A DNA stretch of 56,913 bases, taken from the NCBI RefSeq assembly GCF_003172895.1, contig NZ_QGKL01000033.1, positions 1 through 56,913 on the forward strand. The letters are read 5' to 3'. The notes beneath the pieces are model-generated. The model made no database searches. It was not told the origin of the DNA and was given only the letters and a program-made list of their open reading frames with translations. The translations under genes were made by a program, and so were the position numbers. How positions within the stretch are numbered: position 1 is the first letter of the stretch; each line of letters begins with the position of its first letter. This stretch comes from Leucothrix arctica. GTDB taxonomy: Bacteria > Pseudomonadota > Gammaproteobacteria > Thiotrichales > Thiotrichaceae. Shown piece by piece: positions 48,884 through 56,913 of the stretch.

Positions 48884-51800
48884 ATGCACCTGCTAAAAGC
48901 CCAACCCGGCGGATTCGTCGATGAAGAAGGCATCATCGACCTAGAACAAACCCCAGCGCCCATCGTGGTTCTCTCTGCCGCTGACAGCAGCCTAGCAGCG
49001 CTTGCACAAGCCGTTGAAGCACTTCCCGCTGACTTCCCCGACGTGCGTTTAGCCAACTGGATGCAGCTACTCAAACCCGCCGCATTCGACCTTTACCGCA
49101 GTGCCGTACTCGACAAAGCACAAGTCGTCGTCGTGTCATTATTAGGCGGCAGCAGCTACTGGCAATACGGTGTGGAGATGCTGGAAGAATGGCTCAAGGC
49201 CGCTCGACCAAGCCGACCTAGACACCTCATCGTGGTCTCAGGTGATGACAGCGTTGACCCAGAGCTTGAAGCTCTCAGCTCACTCGACGCAGAGTCAACC
49301 CACCGCATCTGGCGCTACTTCCGCGAAGGCGGCTTTGCCAATAGCCAACAATTATTTCATTACCTTGCCGACACTTGTTTAGACCACAACGCCGAATGGC
49401 AAGAGCCGCAGCCATTACCCCGCTGCATGCTTTACCTACCCAACTCGCCCTACCCGCAAGCAAGCTTTAGTGAATGGCAACAACGCTGGCAAGCACACGA
49501 TAACGTCTGCGCTGTATTGTTCTACCGCAGCCACCTACAAAGTGGCAATACGGGCATGTTTGACCAACTCATTACCCAGCTAGAAGCACACGGTTTACAG
49601 CCACTGCCCATCGCCGTGGCCTCGCTCAAAGACCCAGAGTCAATCGCACTGGTCAACGCCCTTATTGAACAGTCAGACGCCAAGATCATTTTGAATACCA
49701 CAGGCTTTGCCAGCAACACCGTGGCCAGCCCAGACTTGAGTGCCGAGCCGACCACTTTCCAATCCCCCTTCGCACGCAAAATACCTGTGCTGCAACTGAT
49801 CTTATCCAGCAGCACACGAGACGATTGGGAAAGTTACACGCAAGGCCTACGAAGCCGCGACATCGCCATGCAAGTGGTGTTGCCAGAAATGGATGGCCGT
49901 ATCATTACCCGCGCCATCAGCTTTAAAGCCGAAAGCCGTTTTAGCGAACGCGCACAAATCTCCGTGATCAGCTATCAGCTACACCAAGAACGTGCCGACT
50001 TCATTGCACAACTCGCGCGCAACTACATACGACTAACGCTCAAAACAAACAGACAAAAACGCATCGCGCTGATCCTTGCCAACTACCCAACCAAAGACGG
50101 GCGTATCGGTAATGGCGTGGGCTTGGACACACCTGCCTCCACTATCAACCTGCTCAACGCGATGGCTGCGGCTGACTACCCTGTCAGCAACATTCCCGAA
50201 GATGGCACGGCGCTGATCAACGAACTACTCGGCGCAGTCACCAACAATCCCAACACATTGCACACCCTGCCTTGCTGGCAAAGTCTGGCGATTGACGAAT
50301 ACATGCGATACTTCCAGCAGCTCCCCGAAGCGAATCAAAAAGCCGTTTGGGAACGCTGGGGGCCACCTGAAAATGACCCGAAACACCGCCAAGGCCGCAT
50401 CATGCTCGCGGGCATGCGCCTCGGTGAAACCTTTATCGGCATCCAGCCTGCACGTGGCTTTAACATGGACTTGCAGGCCAACTACCACGACCCCGACCTC
50501 GTGCCACCGCACAGCTACCTCGCCTACTATTTTTGGCTGCGACACACCTACCAAGTCGACGCGATTATTCACGTAGGCAAACACGGCAACTTGGAATGGC
50601 TACCGGGTAAAGGCGTGGCCATGTCTGAGCAATGCTGGCCTGACGTTGCGCTTGGCCCGATGCCGCACTTCTACCCATTTATCGTGAATGACCCCGGCGA
50701 AGGCTCACAGGCCAAACGCCGTACCCAAGCCGTTATTATCGACCACCTGATGCCACCAATGACCCGCGCTGAAACTTACGGCGACCTAGCCCAGCTTGAA
50801 GGGCTTGTTGACGAATATTACCAAGCGATGGGTATGGACGTGCGTCGTGAGACTTGGCTGCGTGAGCAAATATTAGAACAAGTTAAATCCACCAATGTAC
50901 TGCAAGAGTTAGCGGTAGTTGATAGCGATGAAGAAGCGGTATTCGATGCGCTAGACACTTACCTCTGTGATATTAAAGAAGCACAGATTCGTCATGGCTT
51001 ACACATACTCGGGGCGTTACCCAACACCGCTAAACTGGCCGATACCATTGTCGCATTACTACGTTTACCGCGCGGAACTCAGCCACATAGCCGCGGGATT
51101 TTACACGCCATTGCGCACGACCTTGAACTCGACTATGACGCATCTGACTTGAACGCTAAAGCATGGCACGGCAATCGTCCTAAACTGCTGCAACAACTCA
51201 CCGATGACGCATGGCGCACGCACGCTGACACCCGCGAACGCTTGGAGTTATTGGCTCAGCAATGGGTCACGCACTACGTATTGCAATACACACAGAACCA
51301 TACCGACGCGTCAGTAAGCACTCGCGCCAATGACGAATATGAGTCATGGAGCGACTTCCACACCAGTTACCCGCAAACCGCTGCGATACTCAATTACGCA
51401 CGCCAAACCTTATTAGTCGCGCTCCACACCAGCGTCAAACAAGAAACCCAAGCACTGATTGATGGGCTTAGTGGGCAATTTATCGAACCCGGCCCTAGCG
51501 GCGCACCAACCCGCGGACGGCTCGACACGCTCCCCACTGGGCGCAACTTTTTCTCGGTCGATAACCGCTCTATACCCTCACCTGCTGCTTGGGCGCTTGG
51601 CCAAAAGTCAGCGCAAGCACTGATCGAACGACACTTACAAGACCACGGCGACTATCCTCGGCAACTGGGGCTGTCAGTCTGGGGAACCGCCACCATGCGC
51701 ACAGGCGGCGATGACATCGCACAAGCCTTTGCACTGATGGGCATCAAACCTGTTTGGGCAGAAGGCTCACACCGCGTCATCGACTTTGAAATACTCTCAA

Positions 51801-52768
51801 ACCAACTGTTAGGCCGACCCCGCGTTGATGTGACCTTGCGGGTATCAGGCTTTTTCCGTGACGCCTTCCCCAATGTGATAAAACTGTATGACGCAGCGAT
51901 TCAAGCGTTGGCGGCTTATGACGAAGCTCCTGAAATAAACAGCATACGTGCGCATATCGAACAGCAAACAAAAACATTAATTAGCGACGGCATGAGCGTA
52001 GAGGATGCCAAGCAACAAGCCAGCTACCGTGTGTTTGGCAGCAAACCCGGAGCCTATGGCGCGGGACTGCAAGGCTTGATCGACGAACGCTGCTGGGAAA
52101 CCCGCGACGACTTGGCCGACGCCTACCTCAACTGGGGCGGCTACGCTTACGGCAATACGGCAGGCGATGGCGTAGAAGCGCGCGATGCCTTTGCCAACCG
52201 CCTCGGACAGCTCGAAGCCGTAGTGCAAAACCAAGACAACCGCGAACATGACTTGCTGGACTCGGACGACTATTACCAGTTTCAGGGTGGCATGACTAAT
52301 GCGGTGACTAGCCTCAGTGGACAAGCGCCAGCGGTGTATCACAACGACCACTCTGACCCTGAACGACCGAAAGTGCGCACGTTAAAAGAAGAGCTGAATC
52401 GGGTGATTCGTTCGCGACTGCTTAACCCTAAGTGGATAGAGGGGATGCGTGAGCATGGGTATAAGGGTGCGTTTGAAATGGCGGCTAGTGTGGATTATCT
52501 GTTTGCTTATGATGCTACGACGAATTTGATTGCGGATTATCAGTATGAGGCGGTTAGTGATGCGCTGGTGTTTGATGAGGAGAACCGGGCGTTTTTGGAG
52601 GAGCATAATCCGGCGGCGTTGGAGGAGATGGCGGAGAGGTTGCTGGAGGCTGCGCAGCGGGGGTTGTGGGGGGAGTCTGATGAATATAAGGAGAGGTTGC
52701 GAGGGGTATTATTGGAGATTGATGAGGGAGCGGAAAGTCAAAAGCAACCTGATTCGATAAAAATTTAA
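48884..52768 (+). CDS. cobN: Cobaltochelatase subunit CobN
   Basis: This 1294-residue large subunit inserts cobalt into hydrogenobyrinic acid a,c-diamide. From ATG 48884 it starts MHLLKAQPGGFVDEEG, a typical CobN N-terminus; an in-frame TTG 15 codons earlier is unlikely. Diagnostic blocks include NYPTKDGRIGNGVGLDTPAS, HVGKHGNLEWLPGKGVA near residue 562, GPMPHFYPFIVNDPGEGSQAK, PTGRNFFSVDNRSIPSPAAW, SVWGTATMRTGGDDIAQA and YGAGLQGLIDERCW. The last about 130 codons switch abruptly to G/T-ending codons near base 52375. Its energy partners are probably the ChlI/ChlD-type protein at 12880-14691 (there is no cobS or cobT here). The 3' end is duplicated as a relic at 56091-56560. A weak terminator follows directly. 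Confidence 0.95.
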   Translation: MHLLKAQPGGFVDEEGIIDLEQTPAPIVVLSAADSSLAALAQAVEALPADFPDVRLANWMQLLKPAAFDLYRSAVLDKAQVVVVSLLGGSSYWQYGVEMLEEWLKAARPSRPRHLIVVSGDDSVDPELEALSSLDAESTHRIWRYFREGGFANSQQLFHYLADTCLDHNAEWQEPQPLPRCMLYLPNSPYPQASFSEWQQRWQAHDNVCAVLFYRSHLQSGNTGMFDQLITQLEAHGLQPLPIAVASLKDPESIALVNALIEQSDAKIILNTTGFASNTVASPDLSAEPTTFQSPFARKIPVLQLILSSSTRDDWESYTQGLRSRDIAMQVVLPEMDGRIITRAISFKAESRFSERAQISVISYQLHQERADFIAQLARNYIRLTLKTNRQKRIALILANYPTKDGRIGNGVGLDTPASTINLLNAMAAADYPVSNIPEDGTALINELLGAVTNNPNTLHTLPCWQSLAIDEYMRYFQQLPEANQKAVWERWGPPENDPKHRQGRIMLAGMRLGETFIGIQPARGFNMDLQANYHDPDLVPPHSYLAYYFWLRHTYQVDAIIHVGKHGNLEWLPGKGVAMSEQCWPDVALGPMPHFYPFIVNDPGEGSQAKRRTQAVIIDHLMPPMTRAETYGDLAQLEGLVDEYYQAMGMDVRRETWLREQILEQVKSTNVLQELAVVDSDEEAVFDALDTYLCDIKEAQIRHGLHILGALPNTAKLADTIVALLRLPRGTQPHSRGILHAIAHDLELDYDASDLNAKAWHGNRPKLLQQLTDDAWRTHADTRERLELLAQQWVTHYVLQYTQNHTDASVSTRANDEYESWSDFHTSYPQTAAILNYARQTLLVALHTSVKQETQALIDGLSGQFIEPGPSGAPTRGRLDTLPTGRNFFSVDNRSIPSPAAWALGQKSAQALIERHLQDHGDYPRQLGLSVWGTATMRTGGDDIAQAFALMGIKPVWAEGSHRVIDFEILSNQLLGRPRVDVTLRVSGFFRDAFPNVIKLYDAAIQALAAYDEAPEINSIRAHIEQQTKTLISDGMSVEDAKQQASYRVFGSKPGAYGAGLQGLIDERCWETRDDLADAYLNWGGYAYGNTAGDGVEARDAFANRLGQLEAVVQNQDNREHDLLDSDDYYQFQGGMTNAVTSLSGQAPAVYHNDHSDPERPKVRTLKEELNRVIRSRLLNPKWIEGMREHGYKGAFEMAASVDYLFAYDATTNLIADYQYEAVSDALVFDEENRAFLEEHNPAALEEMAERLLEAAQRGLWGESDEYKERLRGVLLEIDEGAESQKQPDSIKI

Positions 52769-52769
52769 C

Positions 52770-52793
52770 AAGATACCTTCGAGTATTTTTTTT
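52770..52793 (+). terminator. Probable intrinsic terminator after cobN
   Basis: AAGATAC (52770-52776) pairs with GTATTTT (52783-52789) with one G-T wobble around a CTTCGA loop, and T continues to 52793. The stem is weak but the T-tract is long and it begins two bases after the cobN stop. Confidence 0.5.
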
Positions 52794-52905
52794 CAATTAT
52801 GAGTTATTATCAAACAACTAATGTAGCTTTATGATGATTCAGGTAATTAATAACCCATAAAAACTATTGGTTATAGCTTCAGCTCATAAATAATAAGGAA
52901 TAATT

Positions 52906-55482
52906 GTGTCTTTAGATAGAATCAAAAATACCAGCCTTTGGAAAACCTCTCTCTGCGAGAGCATTGATGACCAATATAACGGGCAGAGAGAGGAAATAAG
53001 ATCTTCCTTGTTAAAATTTCGAGAAAACACATCACACTTGGTCTCTCAGATTTCTAAAGCACTTCCAGGACTAACACAGCATGAACTTTCTCACCTAGAT
53101 GCGTTATGGGAAACAGCATCAATTATATGTGGGGACGACTACCCTTTAAACCCTTTGGAAGCATTTGTCCTTGGCGGAGCGATACTCCTTCATGACTCAG
53201 CTCTTTGTTTTGAGGCTTATAAGGGAGGAATAAGTGGCGTAAGAGATACCGTAACTTGGAGAGATCATTACGCTCAACTAACGGATCATCATAAAAATGA
53301 AAGTGATATATCACACATTAACGAAATGGCAGACTTTTCCACACTTAGGAGCTTGCATGCAAAACAGGCTGAGAGCCTAGCTAACTACAACTGGAAAGTT
53401 AAAGATGAGGACCAAGGTGTATATCTTATAGAAAACATTACGCTAAGGAACCACTTAGGAAAGTTGATAGGCCAAATAGCGGGAAGCCACCATTGGAGTA
53501 TTGATGAAATACTTTCAAAGTTACCTAACCAGATCAATTCTCTAAGTACATACCCTAGAGAATGGCGCATTGACCCCGTAAAGCTTGCCTGTATTCTAAG
53601 GTGTGCAGATGCATCTCAAATAGACAACGAAAGAGCACCAGACTTTCTTCATGCCCTAATAAAACGAAGAGGTATTTCCCTCACACACTGGATTGCACAA
53701 AACAAGCTGGCAAATGCCGATATTGATACCTCTGACCTATCTGGATCAACTCTATTATTTACTTCTACATCTGGTTTTGCAGAAGAAGAATCAGAGGCTT
53801 GGTGGGTCGCTTATGATGCTACATGCATGATTGATAAAGAAATAAGGGCCTCTAATGCATTAATGGAATCTCGGAAAACCCCTTGCCCTCAATTTATAGT
53901 AAAGCGAGTCAAGGGGGTTGAAACACCGGAGTTAATGTCTAACTACATCCAAACAGAGGGTTGGCATCCTTGCGTTGCAGAAATTCATGTGGGTAACATT
54001 GAGGGTTTGATTAACACTCTTGGGGGTGACAAGTTATATGGGACAGGCAGCGATAAGTTAGAAGTCATTCTAAGAGAATTAATCCAGAACTCTCGTGACT
54101 CAGTTCATGCTAGGCGAGAGTGTGACAGTAACTACACAGGAAAAATCACAGTTAGAATAAAAACTATTGATGAGCAGAAATGGATCTGTATTGAAGATGA
54201 TGGTGTAGGAATGTCAAAAAGGGTTTTAACTGGACCTCTGCTAGATTTTGGAACCAGTTTTTGGACATCATCCCTAGTCCAAAGTGAGTTCCCTGGATTG
54301 CGCTCCTCTAAATTTAAGTCTGTAGGTAAGTTTGGAATTGGATTCTATTCGGTCTTTATGTGTTCAGACGAAGTAAGAGTTGCAAGCCGCCCATGGAAAA
54401 ATGGTACTCAAGATGTATGGCAGGTACACTTTAAAAACGGCCTTTCTCTGAGGCCAATGCTAAAAAAGTCTGTACCTTTAGATTTTCCATCTAATATTTC
54501 AACTCAAGTTTCCATCTGTTTAAATAAAACCGAAAACAATTTAACACTAAGAGAAATTAAACGGGGCAGAGTAGGAGCAGAAAATATCAAGGTTGATATG
54601 CCTACCTATATCTCCGCAATTTGTGCAGGCCTTGATGTATCTATTATTTTGTCTGAAGAAGGTAAAAAGGAGCAAGAAGTACACCATGAGAAAATTGATC
54701 AAGGGAACTCTACCGAATGGCTGAAGAGAATATCGTTTTCAGACTACCAAGATCCGAAAATATCATCTTACATAGAATCTAACGCTCATAGATTAAGGCC
54801 GGTAATTGAAAATAATCAACTTCATGGTATTGCAGCACTTTCTACATGTGTAGGAAATGGAGCTAACTTCCTCAGTCTTACTACTGTTGGCGGATTAGCT
54901 ACGAGTATTCATGGAAGAGGTGGTGATAGTTTTATCGGCTATTTAGATTACCTCCCTCAATCAGCTAGAAGAGATGGTCAGCTTTACTCCGCTTCAGAAG
55001 AAGCAATGGCAGAGTGGGCGGAAAAGCAAAACAGCCTTATCGATTATTCATCATTAAGTGAGATGGAGAAATACTCTGTAGCATCAAACCTTTGTAACTT
55101 TGGAGTTGATCCTTTTGATGTAGCAATGATTTTAGTGGCCTATGATAAAGAACGTTTTTTTGTGAATTTTTCCCAACTGGCTAAACTCGCATTTAAGCAA
55201 CCAATCGCTATTTTAAAATCAACACTCTTTGATGGTTTCGAAACCCACCATAATCAGGATTTTATTGATGGCTGTATTCTAATTACCCCTATCAGCAACG
55301 GAAAGTTCTTTTCTTTAAAAATGCAGGATGAAGAACCTAAGGACAATAGAAGTATACTTGGCTGCTTGTGCAGAGCCATTCAGAACAATGGTTGCATCCC
55401 TATAATAGAGGAAAATGAAACCACAATCAGATCGATAATGGGGCCCATTAAAATGTTAACTATAAAGTCAGAGTCACTTTGA
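52906..55482 (+). CDS. HD domain plus Hsp90-like (GHKL) ATPase, putative defence protein
   Basis: This 858-residue protein starts at GTG 52906 behind AAGGAA. The N-terminal third is HD-like: HELSHLDALW near residue 58, LLHDSA near 95, GSHHWSIDEI near 191 and ILRCADASQIDNE near 230 supply the histidines and aspartates of a metal phosphohydrolase. The centre is an Hsp90-type ATPase: N-box ELIQNSRDSVHAR near 392, G1 box EDDGVGM near 430, G2 box GKFGIGFYS near 473. The C-terminal about 380 residues include beta-rich parts and a basic helical stretch but no recognised domain. The stop is one base before the SLATT-like gene. HD-GHKL fusions are known from predicted bacterial conflict systems; I infer sensing or ATP-driven activation with possible nucleotide hydrolysis. 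The exact family is not certain. Confidence 0.78.
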   Translation: MSLDRIKNTSLWKTSLCESIDDQYNGQREEIRSSLLKFRENTSHLVSQISKALPGLTQHELSHLDALWETASIICGDDYPLNPLEAFVLGGAILLHDSALCFEAYKGGISGVRDTVTWRDHYAQLTDHHKNESDISHINEMADFSTLRSLHAKQAESLANYNWKVKDEDQGVYLIENITLRNHLGKLIGQIAGSHHWSIDEILSKLPNQINSLSTYPREWRIDPVKLACILRCADASQIDNERAPDFLHALIKRRGISLTHWIAQNKLANADIDTSDLSGSTLLFTSTSGFAEEESEAWWVAYDATCMIDKEIRASNALMESRKTPCPQFIVKRVKGVETPELMSNYIQTEGWHPCVAEIHVGNIEGLINTLGGDKLYGTGSDKLEVILRELIQNSRDSVHARRECDSNYTGKITVRIKTIDEQKWICIEDDGVGMSKRVLTGPLLDFGTSFWTSSLVQSEFPGLRSSKFKSVGKFGIGFYSVFMCSDEVRVASRPWKNGTQDVWQVHFKNGLSLRPMLKKSVPLDFPSNISTQVSICLNKTENNLTLREIKRGRVGAENIKVDMPTYISAICAGLDVSIILSEEGKKEQEVHHEKIDQGNSTEWLKRISFSDYQDPKISSYIESNAHRLRPVIENNQLHGIAALSTCVGNGANFLSLTTVGGLATSIHGRGGDSFIGYLDYLPQSARRDGQLYSASEEAMAEWAEKQNSLIDYSSLSEMEKYSVASNLCNFGVDPFDVAMILVAYDKERFFVNFSQLAKLAFKQPIAILKSTLFDGFETHHNQDFIDGCILITPISNGKFFSLKMQDEEPKDNRSILGCLCRAIQNNGCIPIIEENETTIRSIMGPIKMLTIKSESL

Positions 55483-55483
55483 T

Positions 55484-55987
55484 ATGGGTACTCATCAGAG
55501 CATTGAAAATCACCTTACTCACCTTCGCTTAAGAACTCATCGAAAAGCAAGAGCACATTACCTTGCTTCAAAATCACTGTCTCGAAAGAATATTTGGTTT
55601 GGTGCTTGTGTAATCTTAATAAGCGCATTTGTTGGAAGCAGTGTGGTAACAGATCTATCTAAGTCAGTAACTTATCTTACTCCTCAGGTATTTGGTATTT
55701 TATCGCTAATAGCTGCAATTCTTTCATCATTCCAAACATTTTTTGGTTTTTCAAAGCTGTCTGAAAAGCACCAAGGAGCAGCTAGTCAATATTCATCACT
55801 CTACAGAAGCCTAAGCCTTCTCAATACAAAGTATTTTTCTGGCGAGTATGAAAATAAAACAATTCTTACTCAACTTGATGAGATTCAAAAAACTTGGAAT
55901 ACCGTGGAACACGAAGCACCTGACGTTCCTGACAGTTTTTATGATAAAGCAAAAAATGAACAACTTTCGGACGATGAGGGCGTTTAG
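55484..55987 (+). CDS. SLATT-like two-TM membrane effector
   Basis: This 167-residue protein has a basic N-terminal helix (HLTHLRLRTHRKARAHYLAS). Two TM helices lie at about residues 38-58 (WFGACVILISAFVGSSVV) and 67-92 (LTPQVFGILSLIAAILSSFQ). A coiled region with GFSKLSEKHQGAASQYSSLYRSLS then lies on the cytoplasmic side, and an acidic tail ends the protein. The 'H/A-A..Y..L.r.l' pattern after TM2 is the SLATT signature. SLATT proteins are predicted pore-forming effectors that kill the cell on infection, normally coupled to a sensor. The start lies one base after the stop of the HD-GHKL gene, so the two are made together. No cyclic-nucleotide synthase is present, unlike classic SLATT loci. 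Confidence 0.75.
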   Translation: MGTHQSIENHLTHLRLRTHRKARAHYLASKSLSRKNIWFGACVILISAFVGSSVVTDLSKSVTYLTPQVFGILSLIAAILSSFQTFFGFSKLSEKHQGAASQYSSLYRSLSLLNTKYFSGEYENKTILTQLDEIQKTWNTVEHEAPDVPDSFYDKAKNEQLSDDEGV

Positions 55988-56090
55988 ACATGTGGTTTGT
56001 AAGTCGTATCACGAACTACAATAGCAGTTAAGATATAGCTCCCTTGCAAGAGTTTTCTTCCTAACTTGTCGGTTATTTTCGGAGAGCTAC

Positions 56091-56560
56091 ACCTTTTGTT
56101 CGGGCAGATGGCTCACACGGAATCATCGACTTTGAAATACTGTCTAACCAGCTATTTGGGCGGCCCCGTGTTGACCCGATCTTGCGCGTATAGGGCTTTT
56201 TCCGTGACGCCCTCCCCAATGTGATGAAACTTTATGACGCAGCGACTCAAGGAACGACCGAAAGTACGTACGCTAAAAGAAGAGCTGAATCAGGTGATTC
56301 GCTCTCGACTGCTCAACCCTAAGTGGGTCGTGAGCATGGGTATACGGGCGCGTTTGAAATGGCGGCTAGTGTTGAACTATCTGTTTGCTTATGATTCGAC
56401 GACAAACTTAATTGCGGATTATCAGTATGCGGCAGAGAGTGATGCGCTGATGTTTGATGAGGAGAATCGGGCGTTTTTGGAGGCGGCGCAATGGTTGGTG
56501 GGAAAGTTCCGAGGCATACGAAGAAAAACTACGAGGAATATTGCTGGATATTGATATGAA
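56091..56560 (+). pseudogene. Decayed duplicate of the cobN 3' end
   Basis: Bases 56091-56251 align with cobN bases of about 51749-51912 (GGGCAG, GGCTCACAC, CATCGACTTTGAAATACT and so on). Bases 56252-56560 then align with cobN from 52361 onward (GAACGACCGAAAGT...). About 450 bases in between are missing, and smaller gaps occur near 56326 and 56490. In the first 75 bases of the second block I count seven mismatches. A TAG and frameshifts prevent translation as CobN; the 106-codon frame from 56234 is just a surviving piece (KVRTLKEELNQVIRSRLLNP, YLFAYDSTTNLIADYQ). It lies 100 bases after the SLATT gene, so the module sits between the intact cobN 3' end and this copy. Confidence 0.85.
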
Positions 56561-56633
56561 AATGGGAAACTAACAGCTACTCCCTTCTTGTAATAAGCCT
56601 AACAGGACTGTCAGTTCTTACTTACTGCTGGTA

Positions 56634-56913
56634 TCAAGTAATAAGTGCAACACGCTTTCCTGTAAAGGCCTCGAATGGTGTTAAACCATCTAATACTTTT
56701 CGAGGTGTAAAATTTAATTGGATAAGGCGCTCGTTAATTTCTTTATCCGTTAGTGTGCCAAGATCAAATTTCTTCGGCCAAAAGCGACGTATTCTGCCGT
56801 TCGTATTTTCATTCGTACCACGCTGCCAGCTGGCATAAGGCTTTGCAAAATAAATAGCGACTTTAGCTTGTTTGCTTACACGAACCTGATCAGCAAACTC
56901 ACCGCCATTATCC
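56634..56913 (-). CDS. IS30-family transposase, C-terminal part (runs off window)
   Basis: The minus strand from the window edge encodes 92 codons ending in TGA at 56634-56636. The sequence DNGGEFADQ contains the second catalytic Asp region of the DDE domain. It is followed by AIYFAKPYASWQRGTNENTN with the catalytic Glu in the IS30 'W.RGtNEntNGl.R..fPK' signature. Then come FWPKKFDLGTLTDKEINERL, LNFTPRKVLDGLTPFEAF and KRVALIT. The 5' part of the gene and the left inverted repeat lie outside the window; I could not identify the terminal repeat on this side. Its closeness to the cobN relic and the defence-like module makes it a candidate for having moved or rearranged them. Confidence 0.92.
   Translation of the reverse strand, partial: DNGGEFADQVRVSKQAKVAIYFAKPYASWQRGTNENTNGRIRRFWPKKFDLGTLTDKEINERLIQLNFTPRKVLDGLTPFEAFTGKRVALIT

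Noticed and set aside
49522-52606. Several frames antisense to or out of phase with cobN
   Set aside because: They arise from the compositional bias of cobN; none has recognisable domains or ribosome binding sites.
52554-52796. Proline-rich frame antisense to the cobN 3' end
   Set aside because: It is the complement of G-rich cobN codons and extends into the terminator; no start site.
1-56913. CRISPR arrays and tRNA genes
   Set aside because: No regularly spaced direct repeats and no tRNA cloverleaf with T-loop and CCA context were seen on either strand.

Overview
The window looks like chromosomal DNA of a gammaproteobacterium of moderate GC, probably marine. The evidence is the gammaproteobacterial type of tandem rRNA promoters at the left end, DUF4144, CPXCG and DUF3316-type small proteins, an HcaT-like permease, outer-membrane barrels ending in an aromatic residue, and an anaerobic-type corrin gene set combined with CobN. 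I cannot assign a genus from the sequence alone.

Layout. (1) 1-245 holds two stringent-type rRNA promoters pointing left, so an rRNA operon starts just outside the window. (2) 609-3750 holds small conserved proteins and an MFS permease. (3) 3827-10675 is a leftward metal-transport operon. It has a strong promoter, a complete cobalamin riboswitch, NikK/NikL-like accessory proteins, CbiM, CbiQ and CbiO. It is followed, by an 8-base overlap, by an NreB-like exporter with a histidine-rich tail, then a GNAT enzyme and another MFS permease. (4) 10800-19375 runs rightward: a secreted lamin-tail/DUF11 protein, then chlID-type chelatase, a 44-residue membrane protein, cobO, cobB, a YtoQ protein, cbiD and cobK. 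(5) 19554-22139 is a leftward GGDEF-EAL protein. (6) 22711-30372 is a rightward operon with a coiled-coil membrane protein, a thiolase-like and a FadJ-like protein that both lack key catalytic residues, then cobH, cobL, cobI and cbiG. (7) 30576-38774 holds envelope proteins, an AraC-type response regulator, DAHP synthase and a MetY-type sulfhydrylase. (8) 38962-41901 holds cobJ, cobM and cobW. (9) 42050-48614 is mostly leftward small genes, including one interrupted by an in-frame stop, and a secreted tandem-Ig protein. (10) 48884-52768 is cobN. (11) 52906-55987 is a two-gene module, an HD plus Hsp90-like (GHKL) ATPase and a two-TM SLATT-like protein. It is followed by a decayed duplicate of the cobN 3' end and the C-terminal part of an IS30-family transposase.

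How the genes work together. Regions 3, 4, 6, 8 and 10 together cover cobalt uptake and most corrin-ring steps from precorrin-2 to adenosylcob(III)yrinate a,c-diamide. The set is a hybrid. CbiD and CbiG belong to the early-cobalt (anaerobic) route, while CobN with a ChlI/ChlD-type protein is the late-insertion (aerobic) chelatase. No cobG, cobF, cbiK or cbiX chelatase is visible here. Cobalamin feedback is visible in sequence only on the uptake operon.

The most promising novel element is the HD-GHKL/SLATT pair at 52906-55987, which has the look of an anti-phage (abortive infection) module and lies between cobN and its own relic. The second is the pair of apparently catalytically dead beta-oxidation homologues in the cobalamin operon.
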